A stretch of 13,017 nucleotides of DNA from Methanobacteriota archaeon (GCA_005879065.1 VBLU01000162.1:1-13017); one strand, 5' to 3'; shown: positions 5,794 through 12,851, numbered from the stretch's first letter. Made by a program: numbers and translations. Notes: a model not told the origin generated them from the letters alone.

Positions 5794-6979
5794 GATCGTA
5801 GTTCGGGTTCAGCTCGAGGCTCTGGCCGATCAGCTCGAGGCCTTCCTCGTGCCGTCCGAGGTTGTCGAGCGCATGGCCTTTCGCGTACAGCGCATAATCG
5901 AAATCGGGCTTGATCTCCAGGGCCTTGTCGTGGTACTTCAACGACTCCGCATGCCGGCCCATCTTGTTCAGCGCGTTCCCGATGTTGTTCCACGCGATCT
6001 CGTACTTTGGGTTCACCTCAAGCCCCTGTTCGAAGTACGGGATCGATTCGCCGTACCGCCCGAGGTTGTACAGGGCGTTGCCGAGGTTGTTCCACAGGAC
6101 CTCGTCCCCGCGGTCCAGTTCGATCGCCTTCTCGTAGGCGGTGACGGCCTCCTCGAGGCGGTTGATCCCGTGGAACGTGTAGCCTTTGTTGTACCACGCC
6201 TGCTTGTACGTCGGGTTGATCGCGAGGGCCTTCTCGTAGCAGGAGAGGGCCTCTTCGTGGATCCCGAGCATGAAGAACGTGAAGCCCTTGTTGTTCCACG
6301 CCTCCTCGTTGTTCGGGTTCGCGGCGATCGCGCGGTCGTACGCTTCGACGGCCTCCTCGTACCGCTCGAGGGCGTACAGCGAGTCCCCGAGTCCCGTCCA
6401 CGCGTCCGCGTCCTGCGGGTTGGCGGTGGTCGCGGCCTTGTACGCTTCGACGGCCTCCTCGAACTTGTTCAGCTCCTCGAGGAGTTGCCCCTTGCGGGTC
6501 CATGCGACCACGTTCGCGGCGTCCGTGCGAAGGAGGACTTCGTACGCCTGGAGCGCGGGCTTCGTGCGGCCGAGGCGCGCGAGTACGAGCGCCTTGTCGT
6601 ACAGGGCGTCCGGGTAGCTCGGGTTGATCGCCAGGGCGCGGTCGTATGCGACGAGCGCCTCGTCAAACTGTCCGAGCTGCGCGAAGGCGTTCCCCAGATT
6701 GTACGCCGCGATCTCGTAGGCGGAGTTGCGCTGCATCGCCCGCGTGTAGGCCTGGATCGCATCCTCGTGGCGGCCGAGTCCGTCGAGGGCGACACCGCGG
6801 TTGTTCCACATCACGTGGTCCTCGTACCCGAACGCGGCGGCGCGTTCGTAGCACGCGAGCGCGTCCGCGAACTCGCGGACGTCGCAGTGGGCGTTCCCGC
6901 GAAGGAACTCCGCCTCCCCCCGGGCCAGATCCTCCGTTGCGGCCACCGTCGCGAGGGCGACGGCGAGGGGGAGCGCCAT
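5714..6979 (-). CDS. N-terminal part of a frameshifted TPR repeat protein
   Basis: The 421-residue frame is almost wholly made of TPR units of 34 residues. About eleven complete units run from roughly residue 22 to 395, with the consensus AWNNKG.AL..LGRYEEA...Y.KALEINP. A twelfth begins at YDHAWMAKAESLYRLV and breaks off at residue 409. The last 12 residues (LRGSVAMLPRLP) are out-of-frame sequence, and the continuation is found in the next frame from 5751. Residues 1-15 are Ala/Leu-rich (MALPLAVALATVAAT), but the run is short and lacks a basic start, so a signal peptide is doubtful. The ATG at 6979 has a TATA box centred 30 bases upstream, predicting a leaderless transcript. The array as a whole would be a scaffold for protein-protein contacts in the cytoplasm. 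No enzymatic domain is attached. It is divergent from the glycerol-1-phosphate dehydrogenase gene, sharing a promoter region of about 180 bases. Confidence 0.75.
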   Translation of the reverse strand: MALPLAVALATVAATEDLARGEAEFLRGNAHCDVREFADALACYERAAAFGYEDHVMWNNRGVALDGLGRHEDAIQAYTRAMQRNSAYEIAAYNLGNAFAQLGQFDEALVAYDRALAINPSYPDALYDKALVLARLGRTKPALQAYEVLLRTDAANVVAWTRKGQLLEELNKFEEAVEAYKAATTANPQDADAWTGLGDSLYALERYEEAVEAYDRAIAANPNNEEAWNNKGFTFFMLGIHEEALSCYEKALAINPTYKQAWYNKGYTFHGINRLEEAVTAYEKAIELDRGDEVLWNNLGNALYNLGRYGESIPYFEQGLEVNPKYEIAWNNIGNALNKMGRHAESLKYHDKALEIKPDFDYALYAKGHALDNLGRHEEGLELIGQSLELNPNYDHAWMAKAESLYRLVLRGSVAMLPRLP

Positions 6980-7003
6980 CGGGGCCGCATCAGGAGGGGT
7001 TCG

Positions 7004-7013
7004 CCCTTAAAGG
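7004..7013 (-). promoter_or_regulatory. TATA box of the TPR gene
   Basis: On the minus strand the site reads CCTTTAAGGG, preceded by GGAA, and is centred 30 bases before the ATG at 6979. The same GGAACCTTTA string occurs before moaB, and a related one before sepF, so this appears to be a common promoter form in this genome. Confidence 0.6.
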
Positions 7014-7075
7014 TTCCGCGGTGAGGGTCGGGGGTGAGAGCGTTCCCGAACGATTCGACCATCCAGGTCGTCAGA

Positions 7076-7083
7076 GTTAAGTA
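7076..7083 (+). promoter_or_regulatory. Possible TATA-like box of the glycerol-1-phosphate dehydrogenase gene
   Basis: GTTAAGTA is the only AT-rich element between the divergent starts on this strand. It predicts transcription from about 7106, which would exclude the ATG at 7034 and favour the TTG at 7130 or the ATG at 7163. Confidence 0.35.
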
Positions 7084-7162
7084 TGGACACCCCCTTGGAC
7101 GCGGTCCGGAGGCGACGGCCATCGGCACGTTGGATACAGAGGCGTTCAACAAATCGAAGGCG

Positions 7163-8197
7163 ATGGAGCTTCCGCGGAACATCGTCATCGGCCATGACGC
7201 CCTCCTCGCGGTCGGCGAGGTCTGCCAGGCCCTCAAGCTTGGCAAGAAGGCCTTGATCGTCGCGGACGAGAACACGATCAAGATCGCCGGAAAGACGGTC
7301 GAGAAGGAGCTCACCGGACGGAAGATCCGCCACTCGGAATACCTGATCCCCGATGCCACCTGGGAAGAGGTGCGGGACGGCGAGGAACGGATCCGCAAAG
7401 GGGACTTCGAGTTCGCCATCGGGGTCGGCGGAGGCCGTTCCATCGACGTGGCGAAATGCGCTTCCTTCAATGCCGGCGTGCCGTTCGTCAGCGTGCCGAC
7501 CGCCGCGAGCCACGACGGCGTCGTGTCCTCGCGGGCGTCGATCCAGAAGGACGGCGAGAAGGTGAGCATCGGAGCCCAGACGCCGATTGCGGTGATCATG
7601 GACACGGGCGTCATCGCAGAGTCCCCGTTCCGGCTCCTCGCATCCGGGTGCGGCGACATCATCTCGAACCTCGCGGCGGTGAAGGACTGGGCCCTCGCGC
7701 GGAACCTGAGGAATGAGTACTTCTCCTCGTATGCGGCCGCTCTGAGCGAACTCGCGGCGCGACTCGTCATCGAGAATGCACCGACGATCAAGCCGCGGCT
7801 CGAGGAGAGCGCCTGGTTCGTGTGCAAGGCCCTCGTGTCGAGCGGCGTCGCGATGTCGATCGCCGGGTCCTCCCGCCCCGCATCCGGGAGCGAGCACAAG
7901 TTCTCCCACGCGCTCGACCGGATCGCGAAGAAACCCGGGCTGCACGGGGAGCAGTGCGGCGTCGGGACGATCATGATGATGTACCTCCACAGCGGGAACT
8001 GGCAGGAGGTGCGGGACGCGTTGCTGGCCATCGGCGCCCCCACGACCGCGCGGGCTCTCGGGGTCACGGACGACGAGATTGTCCAAGCCCTCGTGCACGC
8101 CCACGAGATCAACAAGGAACGATACACGATCCTGGGCGACGAGGGACTCACCCTCGAGGCGGCCGAGCGCCTCGCGAAGATCACGAAGGTCGTCTAG
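7163..8197 (+). CDS. egsA: sn-Glycerol-1-phosphate dehydrogenase
   Basis: This cytoplasmic enzyme reduces dihydroxyacetone phosphate with NAD(P)H to sn-glycerol-1-phosphate, the backbone of archaeal ether lipids. From the ATG at 7163 it has 344 residues, normal for the family. The N-terminus MELPRNIVIGHDAL is the family's usual opening. The nucleotide-binding motif GVGGGRS is at 87-93, followed by the signature PTAASHDGVVSSRASI at 112-127. The zinc ligands expected for the family are present as Asp165 (GCGDIIS), His245 (GSEHKFSHAL) and His261 (GLHGEQCG). The frame is open from 7034, and a TTG at 7130 would add 11 residues (FNKSKA before MELPRN) and fits a possible TATA box better, so the start is not settled. 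The 3' end overlaps the convergent RIO kinase gene by 17 bases. Together with the TATA-type promoters this gene fixes the organism as archaeal. Confidence 0.93.
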   Translation: MELPRNIVIGHDALLAVGEVCQALKLGKKALIVADENTIKIAGKTVEKELTGRKIRHSEYLIPDATWEEVRDGEERIRKGDFEFAIGVGGGRSIDVAKCASFNAGVPFVSVPTAASHDGVVSSRASIQKDGEKVSIGAQTPIAVIMDTGVIAESPFRLLASGCGDIISNLAAVKDWALARNLRNEYFSSYAAALSELAARLVIENAPTIKPRLEESAWFVCKALVSSGVAMSIAGSSRPASGSEHKFSHALDRIAKKPGLHGEQCGVGTIMMMYLHSGNWQEVRDALLAIGAPTTARALGVTDDEIVQALVHAHEINKERYTILGDEGLTLEAAERLAKITKVV

Positions 8198-8942
8198 TTC
8201 GGTCTGAGAGGACTCCGAATCGGTCGCGCGACGCGATGATTCGATCGGCGTGGGTCTCCGCATCGATCGCCAGACCGTACCGACCGAAATAATTCCCCAA
8301 GGCCTCAAACCCGTGAACCAGCGCGTCCCTCGCCTGTGTGAGTCGGAGCCATGGGACCCCTCCCGTCCGATCGACGCGAATCGCGTCCGAAAAATCAATG
8401 AAATATGGCCGGCCCTCGTGGACGAGGATATTGAATGCACTCAGATCCGAATGCACGATGCCAGCCGAGGCAAGTGCATGCACCCCGGTCACGACCGCGT
8501 GCAAGAATGCGGACGGCGCTTCGAGACGCACGTCCTGGAGACGCGGCGCGGGCTGGTCGGGTCCCCCCAGATACCGCATGGACAGCAGGTTCTCCACGCG
8601 CCGGGCCGGCGTGGGTACGGAGGCGCCGCCCTTCCAGGCCTGTCGCATCATCTCGAATTCGTGCGCGGCGAGCCAAGACATCGTGTCCGCCTTGATCGGA
8701 CGACCGCCGCGGTGCGATGTGCGATACAGTCGGTAGGCCTTCACCGCGAGTGGTGCGCCGTTGTAGGCACACAGGTACACGTCCGCTTCCTTGCCTGCGC
8801 TGATCAGGCGCCGGACCTCAGTCGCGAGGCCCGCGTCGAGGATCGCCTCCGCGGTCCGGCGGTAACCGGGCTCGCGCTGGTCGATCGTCCCATGGTCGAT
8901 GCGCCACTGGACGCGGGCGTCCAGGGTCGGATGGTTCGGCAT
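8181..8942 (-). CDS. RIO1-type serine protein kinase
   Basis: The 253-residue protein is an atypical protein kinase of the RIO family, most like archaeal RIO1. The ATP-binding loop is GKEADVY at 50-56, the catalytic lysine is Lys68 (LAVKAY), and the flexible loop after it (TSHRGGRPIKADT) is typical. The catalytic loop is HSDLSAFN at 164-171 with Asp166 and Asn171, and the metal-binding loop is FIDFSDA with Asp183. The N-terminal winged-helix domain of RIO2 is absent. RIO kinases and ATPases act in late maturation of the small ribosomal subunit. The hinge reads MRYLGGPDQPAPRL. The start at 8942 gives a complete kinase; no clear TATA box or Shine-Dalgarno site was found before it. The 3' end overlaps the dehydrogenase gene tail to tail. 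Confidence 0.88.
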   Translation of the reverse strand: MPNHPTLDARVQWRIDHGTIDQREPGYRRTAEAILDAGLATEVRRLISAGKEADVYLCAYNGAPLAVKAYRLYRTSHRGGRPIKADTMSWLAAHEFEMMRQAWKGGASVPTPARRVENLLSMRYLGGPDQPAPRLQDVRLEAPSAFLHAVVTGVHALASAGIVHSDLSAFNILVHEGRPYFIDFSDAIRVDRTGGVPWLRLTQARDALVHGFEALGNYFGRYGLAIDAETHADRIIASRDRFGVLSDRTRRPS

Positions 8943-9182
8943 CTCGGATTGTGAGTCTCATGTTGCGGTCGCACGGCAAGCGCACGGCGCCGGGATGCGG
9001 ACGTGGATTACGCGGTCCCCGGCGCGAATCGGAAAACAGGACATGACATCATCGCCGGGAACCTCCTGGTCCTACGGACCGGCGGAGCGATGGGGCCGAC
9101 ACGCATGAATGTATCGCCCCGAGAGCCGCGGGGACGGTGACCCTTAAGCCCCAGCTCGGCATCGGTTCAGGGGGTCTTTGTT
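8943..9182. other. Intergenic region between divergent RIO kinase and UPF0179 genes
   Basis: This is the longest gene-free stretch between assigned genes. A TATA-like box for the UPF0179 gene lies at its right end. I see no tRNA, convincing small ORF, or hairpin-plus-T-run terminator. An open frame crossing the left half (8899-9108, +) has no recognisable features and starts antisense to the kinase gene. An untranslated RNA cannot be excluded by eye. Confidence 0.4.
9141..9150 (+). promoter_or_regulatory. TATA-like box of the UPF0179 gene
   Basis: CCCTTAAGCC resembles the boxes before the TPR gene and moaB and is centred about 37 bases before the GTG at 9183. The predicted leader is about 10 bases. 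Confidence 0.45.
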
Positions 9183-9617
9183 GTGGTCCAAATCACGCTC
9201 GTGGGGGAGAGGCAGGCGAAGGCGGGCTACGAGTTCGTGTACCGCGGGCCTCAACCCGAGTGCGGACCTTGCAAGGTTCGCGGCGCGTGCCTGAACCAGG
9301 AGGTCGGGCACCGCTATCGGATCCGGCGGGTCCGGGAGGTCTCCCATCCCTGCCTCCTGAACGGGGAGCGCGCCCGCGTGGTCGAGGTCGAACCGGTGGC
9401 GCCGGACTGCAGCCTTTCGAGCCGATCCGCGATCGAAGGGGCCGTCCTCGCCTACGAGAAGATCGTGTGCGCGAACACGGCCTGTCCCAACTTCCCCGCG
9501 TGCCACCCGATCGGGATCGAGCCGGGCACGCGGATCCGTGTGCTCGAAGTCGGACCGGAACTCGAGTGCCCGCTCGGCTACTCGCTCGTGTCTGCGAAGG
9601 TCGCATACGGCGCATGA
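9183..9617 (+). CDS. UPF0179 family cysteine-rich protein
   Basis: The 144-residue protein belongs to UPF0179, an uncharacterised archaeal family. It has nine cysteines: 27, 30 and 36 in PECGPCKVRGAC, 57 in SHPC, 76 in APDC, 96, 101 and 107 in CANTACPNFPAC, and 129 in LECP. The CxxC-x5-C and C-x4-C-x5-C clusters look like metal or iron-sulfur ligands, but the bound metal cannot be read from sequence. Between them are short beta-rich segments (YRIRRVREVSHP, RARVVEVEPV, RIRVLEVG). No signal peptide or membrane segment is visible, so it is probably cytoplasmic. The GTG at 9183 is the only good start; no Shine-Dalgarno site is evident. Its stop overlaps the start of the zinc-finger gene in ATGA, so the two are probably translated together. 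Confidence 0.82.
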   Translation: MVQITLVGERQAKAGYEFVYRGPQPECGPCKVRGACLNQEVGHRYRIRRVREVSHPCLLNGERARVVEVEPVAPDCSLSSRSAIEGAVLAYEKIVCANTACPNFPACHPIGIEPGTRIRVLEVGPELECPLGYSLVSAKVAYGA

Positions 9618-10024
9618 GGCGTCCGATGAAGGCCTCTCTTCCTCGGAGGATGACGCTCCCGGCGATCGAGGCGGCGGTGATCACCCTCGGGTACGGACCC
9701 AAGCGCGAGACCTTCGACCTGGTCGCATTCAAGGCCCTTCACAACGGGAAGCGGTTCCACATGCGGCTGGAGACGCACGGCCTCGACCGCGTCCCGAAGG
9801 GATCCGAGATCGACCTGCACACGGACTTCTTCCGCGAGGTGAAAGGCTTCCACGGCTCCGAGGCGGAGTCGGAGGAGATCGCATTTGAGATGGCCCAGCT
9901 CCTCGGGGCGTTGAAGTCGCAGGACCCGGAGCGCACGCGGCCGCGGGTCCGGTGCCCGGAGTGCGGCAAGGAATTCGGGCAAGAGGCGTTCCGGGCGCAC
10001 CGCAAGGTGGTCCACGGATTCTAG
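9614..10024 (+). CDS. Unknown protein with C-terminal C2H2-type zinc finger
   Basis: I do not recognise the first 105 residues of this 136-residue protein. They contain predicted alternating strands and helices (RETFDLVAFKALHNGKRFHMRLETHG, then EIDLHTDFF), a charged helix (SEAESEEIAFEMAQLLGAL at about 82-100), and no cysteines. The C-terminal end is a classical-looking zinc finger, CPECGKEF...FRAHRKVVH, with Cys114, Cys117, His129 and His134 in C-x2-C-x11-H-x4-H spacing. Such a finger could bind RNA or DNA or a protein partner. The ATG at 9614 overlaps the UPF0179 stop as ATGA. The ATG at 9626, four residues in, has GAGG a few bases upstream and is an alternative. The stop codon shares a CTAG palindrome with the stop of the convergent acetyltransferase gene. 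Confidence 0.7.
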   Translation: MRRPMKASLPRRMTLPAIEAAVITLGYGPKRETFDLVAFKALHNGKRFHMRLETHGLDRVPKGSEIDLHTDFFREVKGFHGSEAESEEIAFEMAQLLGALKSQDPERTRPRVRCPECGKEFGQEAFRAHRKVVHGF

Positions 10025-10464
10025 AGGATGTCCCGGCCGTACACCGTGCGGCCGCCCGTCCGGAATCCCATCGATTTCCAGAATGTCGCGGCCGTCGCGT
10101 TCGTCGGCGTCACTTCGAGATCGATCCGCTCCACGCGCATCGCCTTCGCTTCCTCGAGGAGGCGCGTGGCCAGGGCCCGCCCGACTCCCTTCCGCCGCCA
10201 CCCGGGGTCGACGAAGAAATCGTTCACGATCAGGAGCCGGCCGAGCTCCGCGGAAGGCGAGTACACCGCGAGTGCGACGCCGACGACGGTCTTTTTCTCG
10301 CGCCCGACCAGGATGAGGCCCCCGACCCGGTTCTTCATCACCTGTTCGACGGCCCATGTGATCCGCTCGGGACGGGGCTTCACGCCCTCCGAGGTCAGGT
10401 AGGCCGCGATGAGACGTTCGATATCGAGACGATCCGTCGGATTCGCGCGCTCGACGAGGACCAT
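10021..10464 (-). CDS. GNAT family N-acetyltransferase
   Basis: The 147-residue protein is a GNAT acyltransferase that would move an acetyl group from acetyl-CoA to an amine. Motif A, the CoA pyrophosphate-binding region, is VDPGWRRKGVGRAL at 85-98 with the RxxGxG signature (RRKGVG at 90-95). Motif B follows as TNATAATFWKSMGF at 121-134, typical of the family. The acceptor cannot be predicted. The open frame begins at 10479, but I chose the ATG at 10464 because a TATA box lies 28 bases before it and MVLVERANPTD is a normal GNAT opening. The preceding gene on the same strand ends 57 bases upstream, and the presence of a promoter in between suggests separate transcription. Confidence 0.82.
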   Translation of the reverse strand: MVLVERANPTDRLDIERLIAAYLTSEGVKPRPERITWAVEQVMKNRVGGLILVGREKKTVVGVALAVYSPSAELGRLLIVNDFFVDPGWRRKGVGRALATRLLEEAKAMRVERIDLEVTPTNATAATFWKSMGFRTGGRTVYGRDIL

Positions 10465-10488
10465 CGGGCGCCCGCACAACCGGGGGGG

Positions 10489-10495
10489 ACATAAG
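10489..10495 (-). promoter_or_regulatory. TATA-like box of the GNAT gene
   Basis: The minus-strand read CTTATGT, within ACGCTTATGTCC, is centred 28 bases before the ATG at 10464. It supports a leaderless message starting at that codon. Confidence 0.48.
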
Positions 10496-10521
10496 CGTTT
10501 GGGCGCGGACTTCGGTCTCGG

Positions 10522-11019
10522 CTAACGACGGGGAGACCGACCCCTGCGACGGGGGGATCGCGCATTCCGAATGACCCGTCCGATTCGAAGAAGCTCCTCT
10601 CGGGACCGCGCGAACGTTGCGCGACGGGGATCGATTGGACCTCCGACGTACGGATCGTCGCGGTACCGCGGATAGATATGAACATGGAGATGGGGGACCG
10701 TGTTCCCGTGGAGTTCGTAGTTCATCTTGACGGGCGAGAAGAGCTCTGCAACGCATTTCGCGACGAGCATCACGTCGTTCCAGAAGGCACGGCCCGCGGA
10801 CGGGGGCAGTTCGAATGGTTCGACGACGTGTTGCTTCGCGACGACCGCGACGTAACCGGGGAGCGGGGCCTGACGCGGGGCGGTGACCCACGACGCCGGG
10901 AGGGTCGCGACAACATCCCGCGGGTGCCTGCGTCGACAGATCGGGCATCCCGTGCGACTTCGACGAAGGGCCCAGGCCTTCGGGGTCCGCCACAGCGCCC
11001 CTCCGAGTGGTTCGGCCAT
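10522..11019 (-). CDS. HIT family nucleotide hydrolase
   Basis: The 165-residue protein belongs to the histidine triad family, which hydrolyses or transfers nucleotidyl groups such as AMP. The triad is HLHVH at 110-114, in the context NTVPHLHVHIYPRY with the usual ELHGN before it. A CPIC at 25-28 near the N-terminus is a probable zinc site, as in many HIT proteins, and the central sheet includes GYVAVVAKQHV. The final 14 residues are strongly basic (RNARSPRRRGRSPRR), perhaps a nucleic-acid-binding or disordered tail. It is the third gene of the moaB-moeA unit. The moeA stop TAG merges into TAGGTGA, which makes a Shine-Dalgarno site at correct distance from the ATG at 11019; the GTG at 11028 is thus part of this site rather than the likely start. 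Confidence 0.84.
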   Translation of the reverse strand: MAEPLGGALWRTPKAWALRRSRTGCPICRRRHPRDVVATLPASWVTAPRQAPLPGYVAVVAKQHVVEPFELPPSAGRAFWNDVMLVAKCVAELFSPVKMNYELHGNTVPHLHVHIYPRYRDDPYVGGPIDPRRATFARSREELLRIGRVIRNARSPRRRGRSPRR

Positions 11020-11028
11020 CTGTGTCAC

Positions 11029-12234
11029 CTAGAACAGCGTCACGCGAACGGTCTCGCCCGCCTCAAGCCGTTCGACATCGGCGGGAATCTCGATGTACCC
11101 GTCCGCATGGGCCATCGACGTGATCGCGCTGCTCTCCTTGAACGCGGAAAAGGCCTGCCCGTCGACGATTCGGACCGTGTGGAACTCGAGACGCCCGGTC
11201 GCCCGGTCGATCCGCTTGCCGAGAGGGACGTCGACGATCTGCGGTTGAGCGGCCGGCAAACGAGCCATCCGTCGCAACATCGGGGCGAGTAGGAGGTAGC
11301 CGTTGATCAGACAGGATGTCGGGTAGCCGGGCAGACCTAGGACGGGCTTGCCGACCACGCGGCCGAGGGACGTCGGCTTGCCGGGCTTCACGGCGACCCC
11401 GTGGAACAGGATGTCACCCAGGGACTTCACCACGTCGACGACGATGTCCCGCTCGCCGACGGACGAGCCTCCGGAGAACACGACGAAATCGTTCGCGAGG
11501 CCACGTCGGAGCGCGGCACGCAAGGTCGGAAGGCGATCGGACAGACGACCGAGGAGGACCGGCACCGCGCCGTTCGCTCGGACGAGACTCGCGATCGTAT
11601 TCGAATTGATATCGTACGCTTGGCCCGCTCGGATCGGTTTCCCAGGTGGCACGATCTCGTCGCCCGTGGTAAGGATCGAGACGCGGGGTTGCGCGTAGGC
11701 CCGCACACCGGCGGCCCCGATCGCCGCAAGGGCACCGACCTTCGCCGACGTCAGTCGTTCCCCGGCGCGGACCACCCTCGAGCCGCGTCGGATGTCCGCT
11801 CCGCGTGCGACGACGTGTTGGCGGGCGCGGACCGCGGTGAAGATTTTCACGACATTCCCCTCGCGTTGCGTGTCCTCGAATCGAACGACCGAGTTCGCAC
11901 CCGGAGGGAGAGTCGATCCCGTCGCGACCTCCGTGCAACTTCCGGCCGTCACCCGTTTGCGGGAAATCGTATCCGCATGGAGGACTTCGAGCCGCCGCAA
12001 CACCACGGGCCGAGATTTCGTGGCGTGGGCCGTGTCGCGGGCGACCACCGCATAGCCGTCCATGCCGGCGCGGTCGGCGAGCGGCACGTCGATCCTCGAC
12101 CGCACGTCTTCCGCAGCGACCCGACCCGATGCATCGAGAAGGCGCACGATCTCCGTTCGGTCGATCGGACGGACGAGATCCAGCGCCATCCGCCTCGCGT
12201 CCTCGAAGGGAATCAGTGTTTTCAGCGAGCGCAT
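11029..12234 (-). CDS. moeA: Molybdopterin molybdotransferase MoeA
   Basis: The 401-residue protein is MoeA, which inserts molybdate (or tungstate) into adenylylated molybdopterin to complete the cofactor. The family landmarks are present in order: DRAGMDGYAV at 54-63, the beta-rich domain II (about 75-145), ILTTGDEIV at 187-195, FSGGSSVGERD at 253-263, HGVAVKPGKPT at 278-288 and LGLPGYPTSC at 299-308. The C-terminal beta domain IV is at about 325-401. Length is normal. The open frame extends up to 12735, but most of that is a shadow of moaB. I chose the ATG at 12234 because MRSLKTLIPFEDA is the usual family opening. The ATG at 12285 overlaps the moaB stop as ATGA, has GGAG upstream, and would add 17 residues. 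It is a serious alternative. Confidence 0.92.
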   Translation of the reverse strand: MRSLKTLIPFEDARRMALDLVRPIDRTEIVRLLDASGRVAAEDVRSRIDVPLADRAGMDGYAVVARDTAHATKSRPVVLRRLEVLHADTISRKRVTAGSCTEVATGSTLPPGANSVVRFEDTQREGNVVKIFTAVRARQHVVARGADIRRGSRVVRAGERLTSAKVGALAAIGAAGVRAYAQPRVSILTTGDEIVPPGKPIRAGQAYDINSNTIASLVRANGAVPVLLGRLSDRLPTLRAALRRGLANDFVVFSGGSSVGERDIVVDVVKSLGDILFHGVAVKPGKPTSLGRVVGKPVLGLPGYPTSCLINGYLLLAPMLRRMARLPAAQPQIVDVPLGKRIDRATGRLEFHTVRIVDGQAFSAFKESSAITSMAHADGYIEIPADVERLEAGETVRVTLF

Positions 12235-12281
12235 CCCGTGGGCCTGTTCACGTGGTCCGTGCGTATGTGCCGGTCCGCGTC

Positions 12282-12782
12282 TCATCGGCCCATGACTCCG
12301 ACGGCATGACCGAGCTCCGGGAGTATCAGCTTCTCCATCGCCAAGCGACACGCATCCGGAGATCCCGGGAGACAGAACACGAGTCGCCCGTGGTACACGC
12401 CCGCGGCTGCACCGGACAACATGGCCGCGCTGCCGATCTTCTCGTACGATAGGAAACGGAACAGTTCGCCGAAACCGGGGAGCACGCGCTCGAACGTCGG
12501 AAGGAGCGTGGGGATCGTCACATCCCGCTTCGCGAGCCCGGTCCCTCCGTTGGTCACGATCGCCTCGCAGGTCCACGACGCCTGTTCGACGGCGTCCAAG
12601 ATCGGTTTCGATTCGTCCTTCACGACGACGGAGAAGAGGATGGAGTGGCCCGCTCGCTGGAAGAGGTCGCGGATCAACTTCCCCGACTCGTCGGTCTCCG
12701 GGGTCCGGCTGTCGGAGATCGTGATCACGCCACACTTCACCGAGGTGGGGGCGTGCTCCTTGTGCTTCTTCGGGACCGCCAT
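12282..12782 (-). CDS. moaB: Molybdopterin adenylyltransferase-like MoaB
   Basis: The 166-residue protein is a MoaB/MogA-family enzyme, which in archaea adenylylates molybdopterin before metal insertion by MoeA. The signature VTNGGTGLAKRDVT at 76-89 and LPGSPDA at 138-144 bind the pterin and nucleotide, and the N-terminal strand CGVITISDSR is typical. Length is normal for MoaB. It is the first gene of the moaB-moeA-HIT unit on the minus strand. A TATA-like box lies about 34 bases before the ATG at 12782. The N-terminus is basic (MAVPKKHKEH) as in many archaeal members. Confidence 0.9.
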   Translation of the reverse strand: MAVPKKHKEHAPTSVKCGVITISDSRTPETDESGKLIRDLFQRAGHSILFSVVVKDESKPILDAVEQASWTCEAIVTNGGTGLAKRDVTIPTLLPTFERVLPGFGELFRFLSYEKIGSAAMLSGAAAGVYHGRLVFCLPGSPDACRLAMEKLILPELGHAVGVMGR

Positions 12783-12811
12783 GATTCGGATGGTCGAGAA
12801 GACCGGGGCGC

Positions 12812-12820
12812 GTCTAAAGG
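12812..12820 (-). promoter_or_regulatory. TATA-like box of the moaB operon
   Basis: CCTTTAGAC on the minus strand, preceded by GGAA, is centred about 34 bases before the moaB ATG and predicts a leader of about 8 bases. It shares GGAACCTTTA with the TPR promoter. Confidence 0.5.
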
Positions 12821-12835
12821 TTCCCGTTCCGTGAC

Positions 12836-12851
12836 AACCTTAAATAAGGTT
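12836..12851. repeat. Perfect inverted repeat around an AT-rich TATA-like core
   Basis: AACCTTA and TAAGGTT flank a two-base AA spacer, giving seven perfect pairs. The core TTAAATAA / TTATTTAA could act as a TATA box on either strand. It lies upstream of the moaB box and just past the stop of the probable minus-strand gene at the right edge. It could be an operator for a dimeric regulator, a promoter, or chance. Confidence 0.5.

Noticed and set aside
5792..7024. 410-codon open frame on the plus strand opposite the TPR gene
   Set aside because: It mirrors the TPR repeats on the other strand, is Val/Arg/Leu-rich with no domain, and high GC content keeps antisense frames open. The minus-strand TPR pattern is unmistakable.
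6811..8440. Long minus-strand frames (457 and 477 codons) opposite the glycerol-1-phosphate dehydrogenase gene
   Set aside because: The plus strand carries all family motifs of the dehydrogenase; the opposite frames have no recognisable features.
8899..9108. 69-codon plus-strand frame in the region between the RIO kinase and UPF0179 genes
   Set aside because: It begins antisense inside the kinase gene, has no promoter or ribosome site, and its translation shows no domain or membrane segment.
9578..10993. 471-codon minus-strand frame covering the zinc-finger, GNAT and HIT region
   Set aside because: It crosses two well-supported genes in the wrong frame and is very Arg-rich, a typical shadow in GC-rich DNA.
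12235..12735. N-terminal extension of moeA over the moaB gene
   Set aside because: The extension is a shadow of moaB, which has intact motifs in another frame. Only the 17-residue extension from 12285 remains possible.
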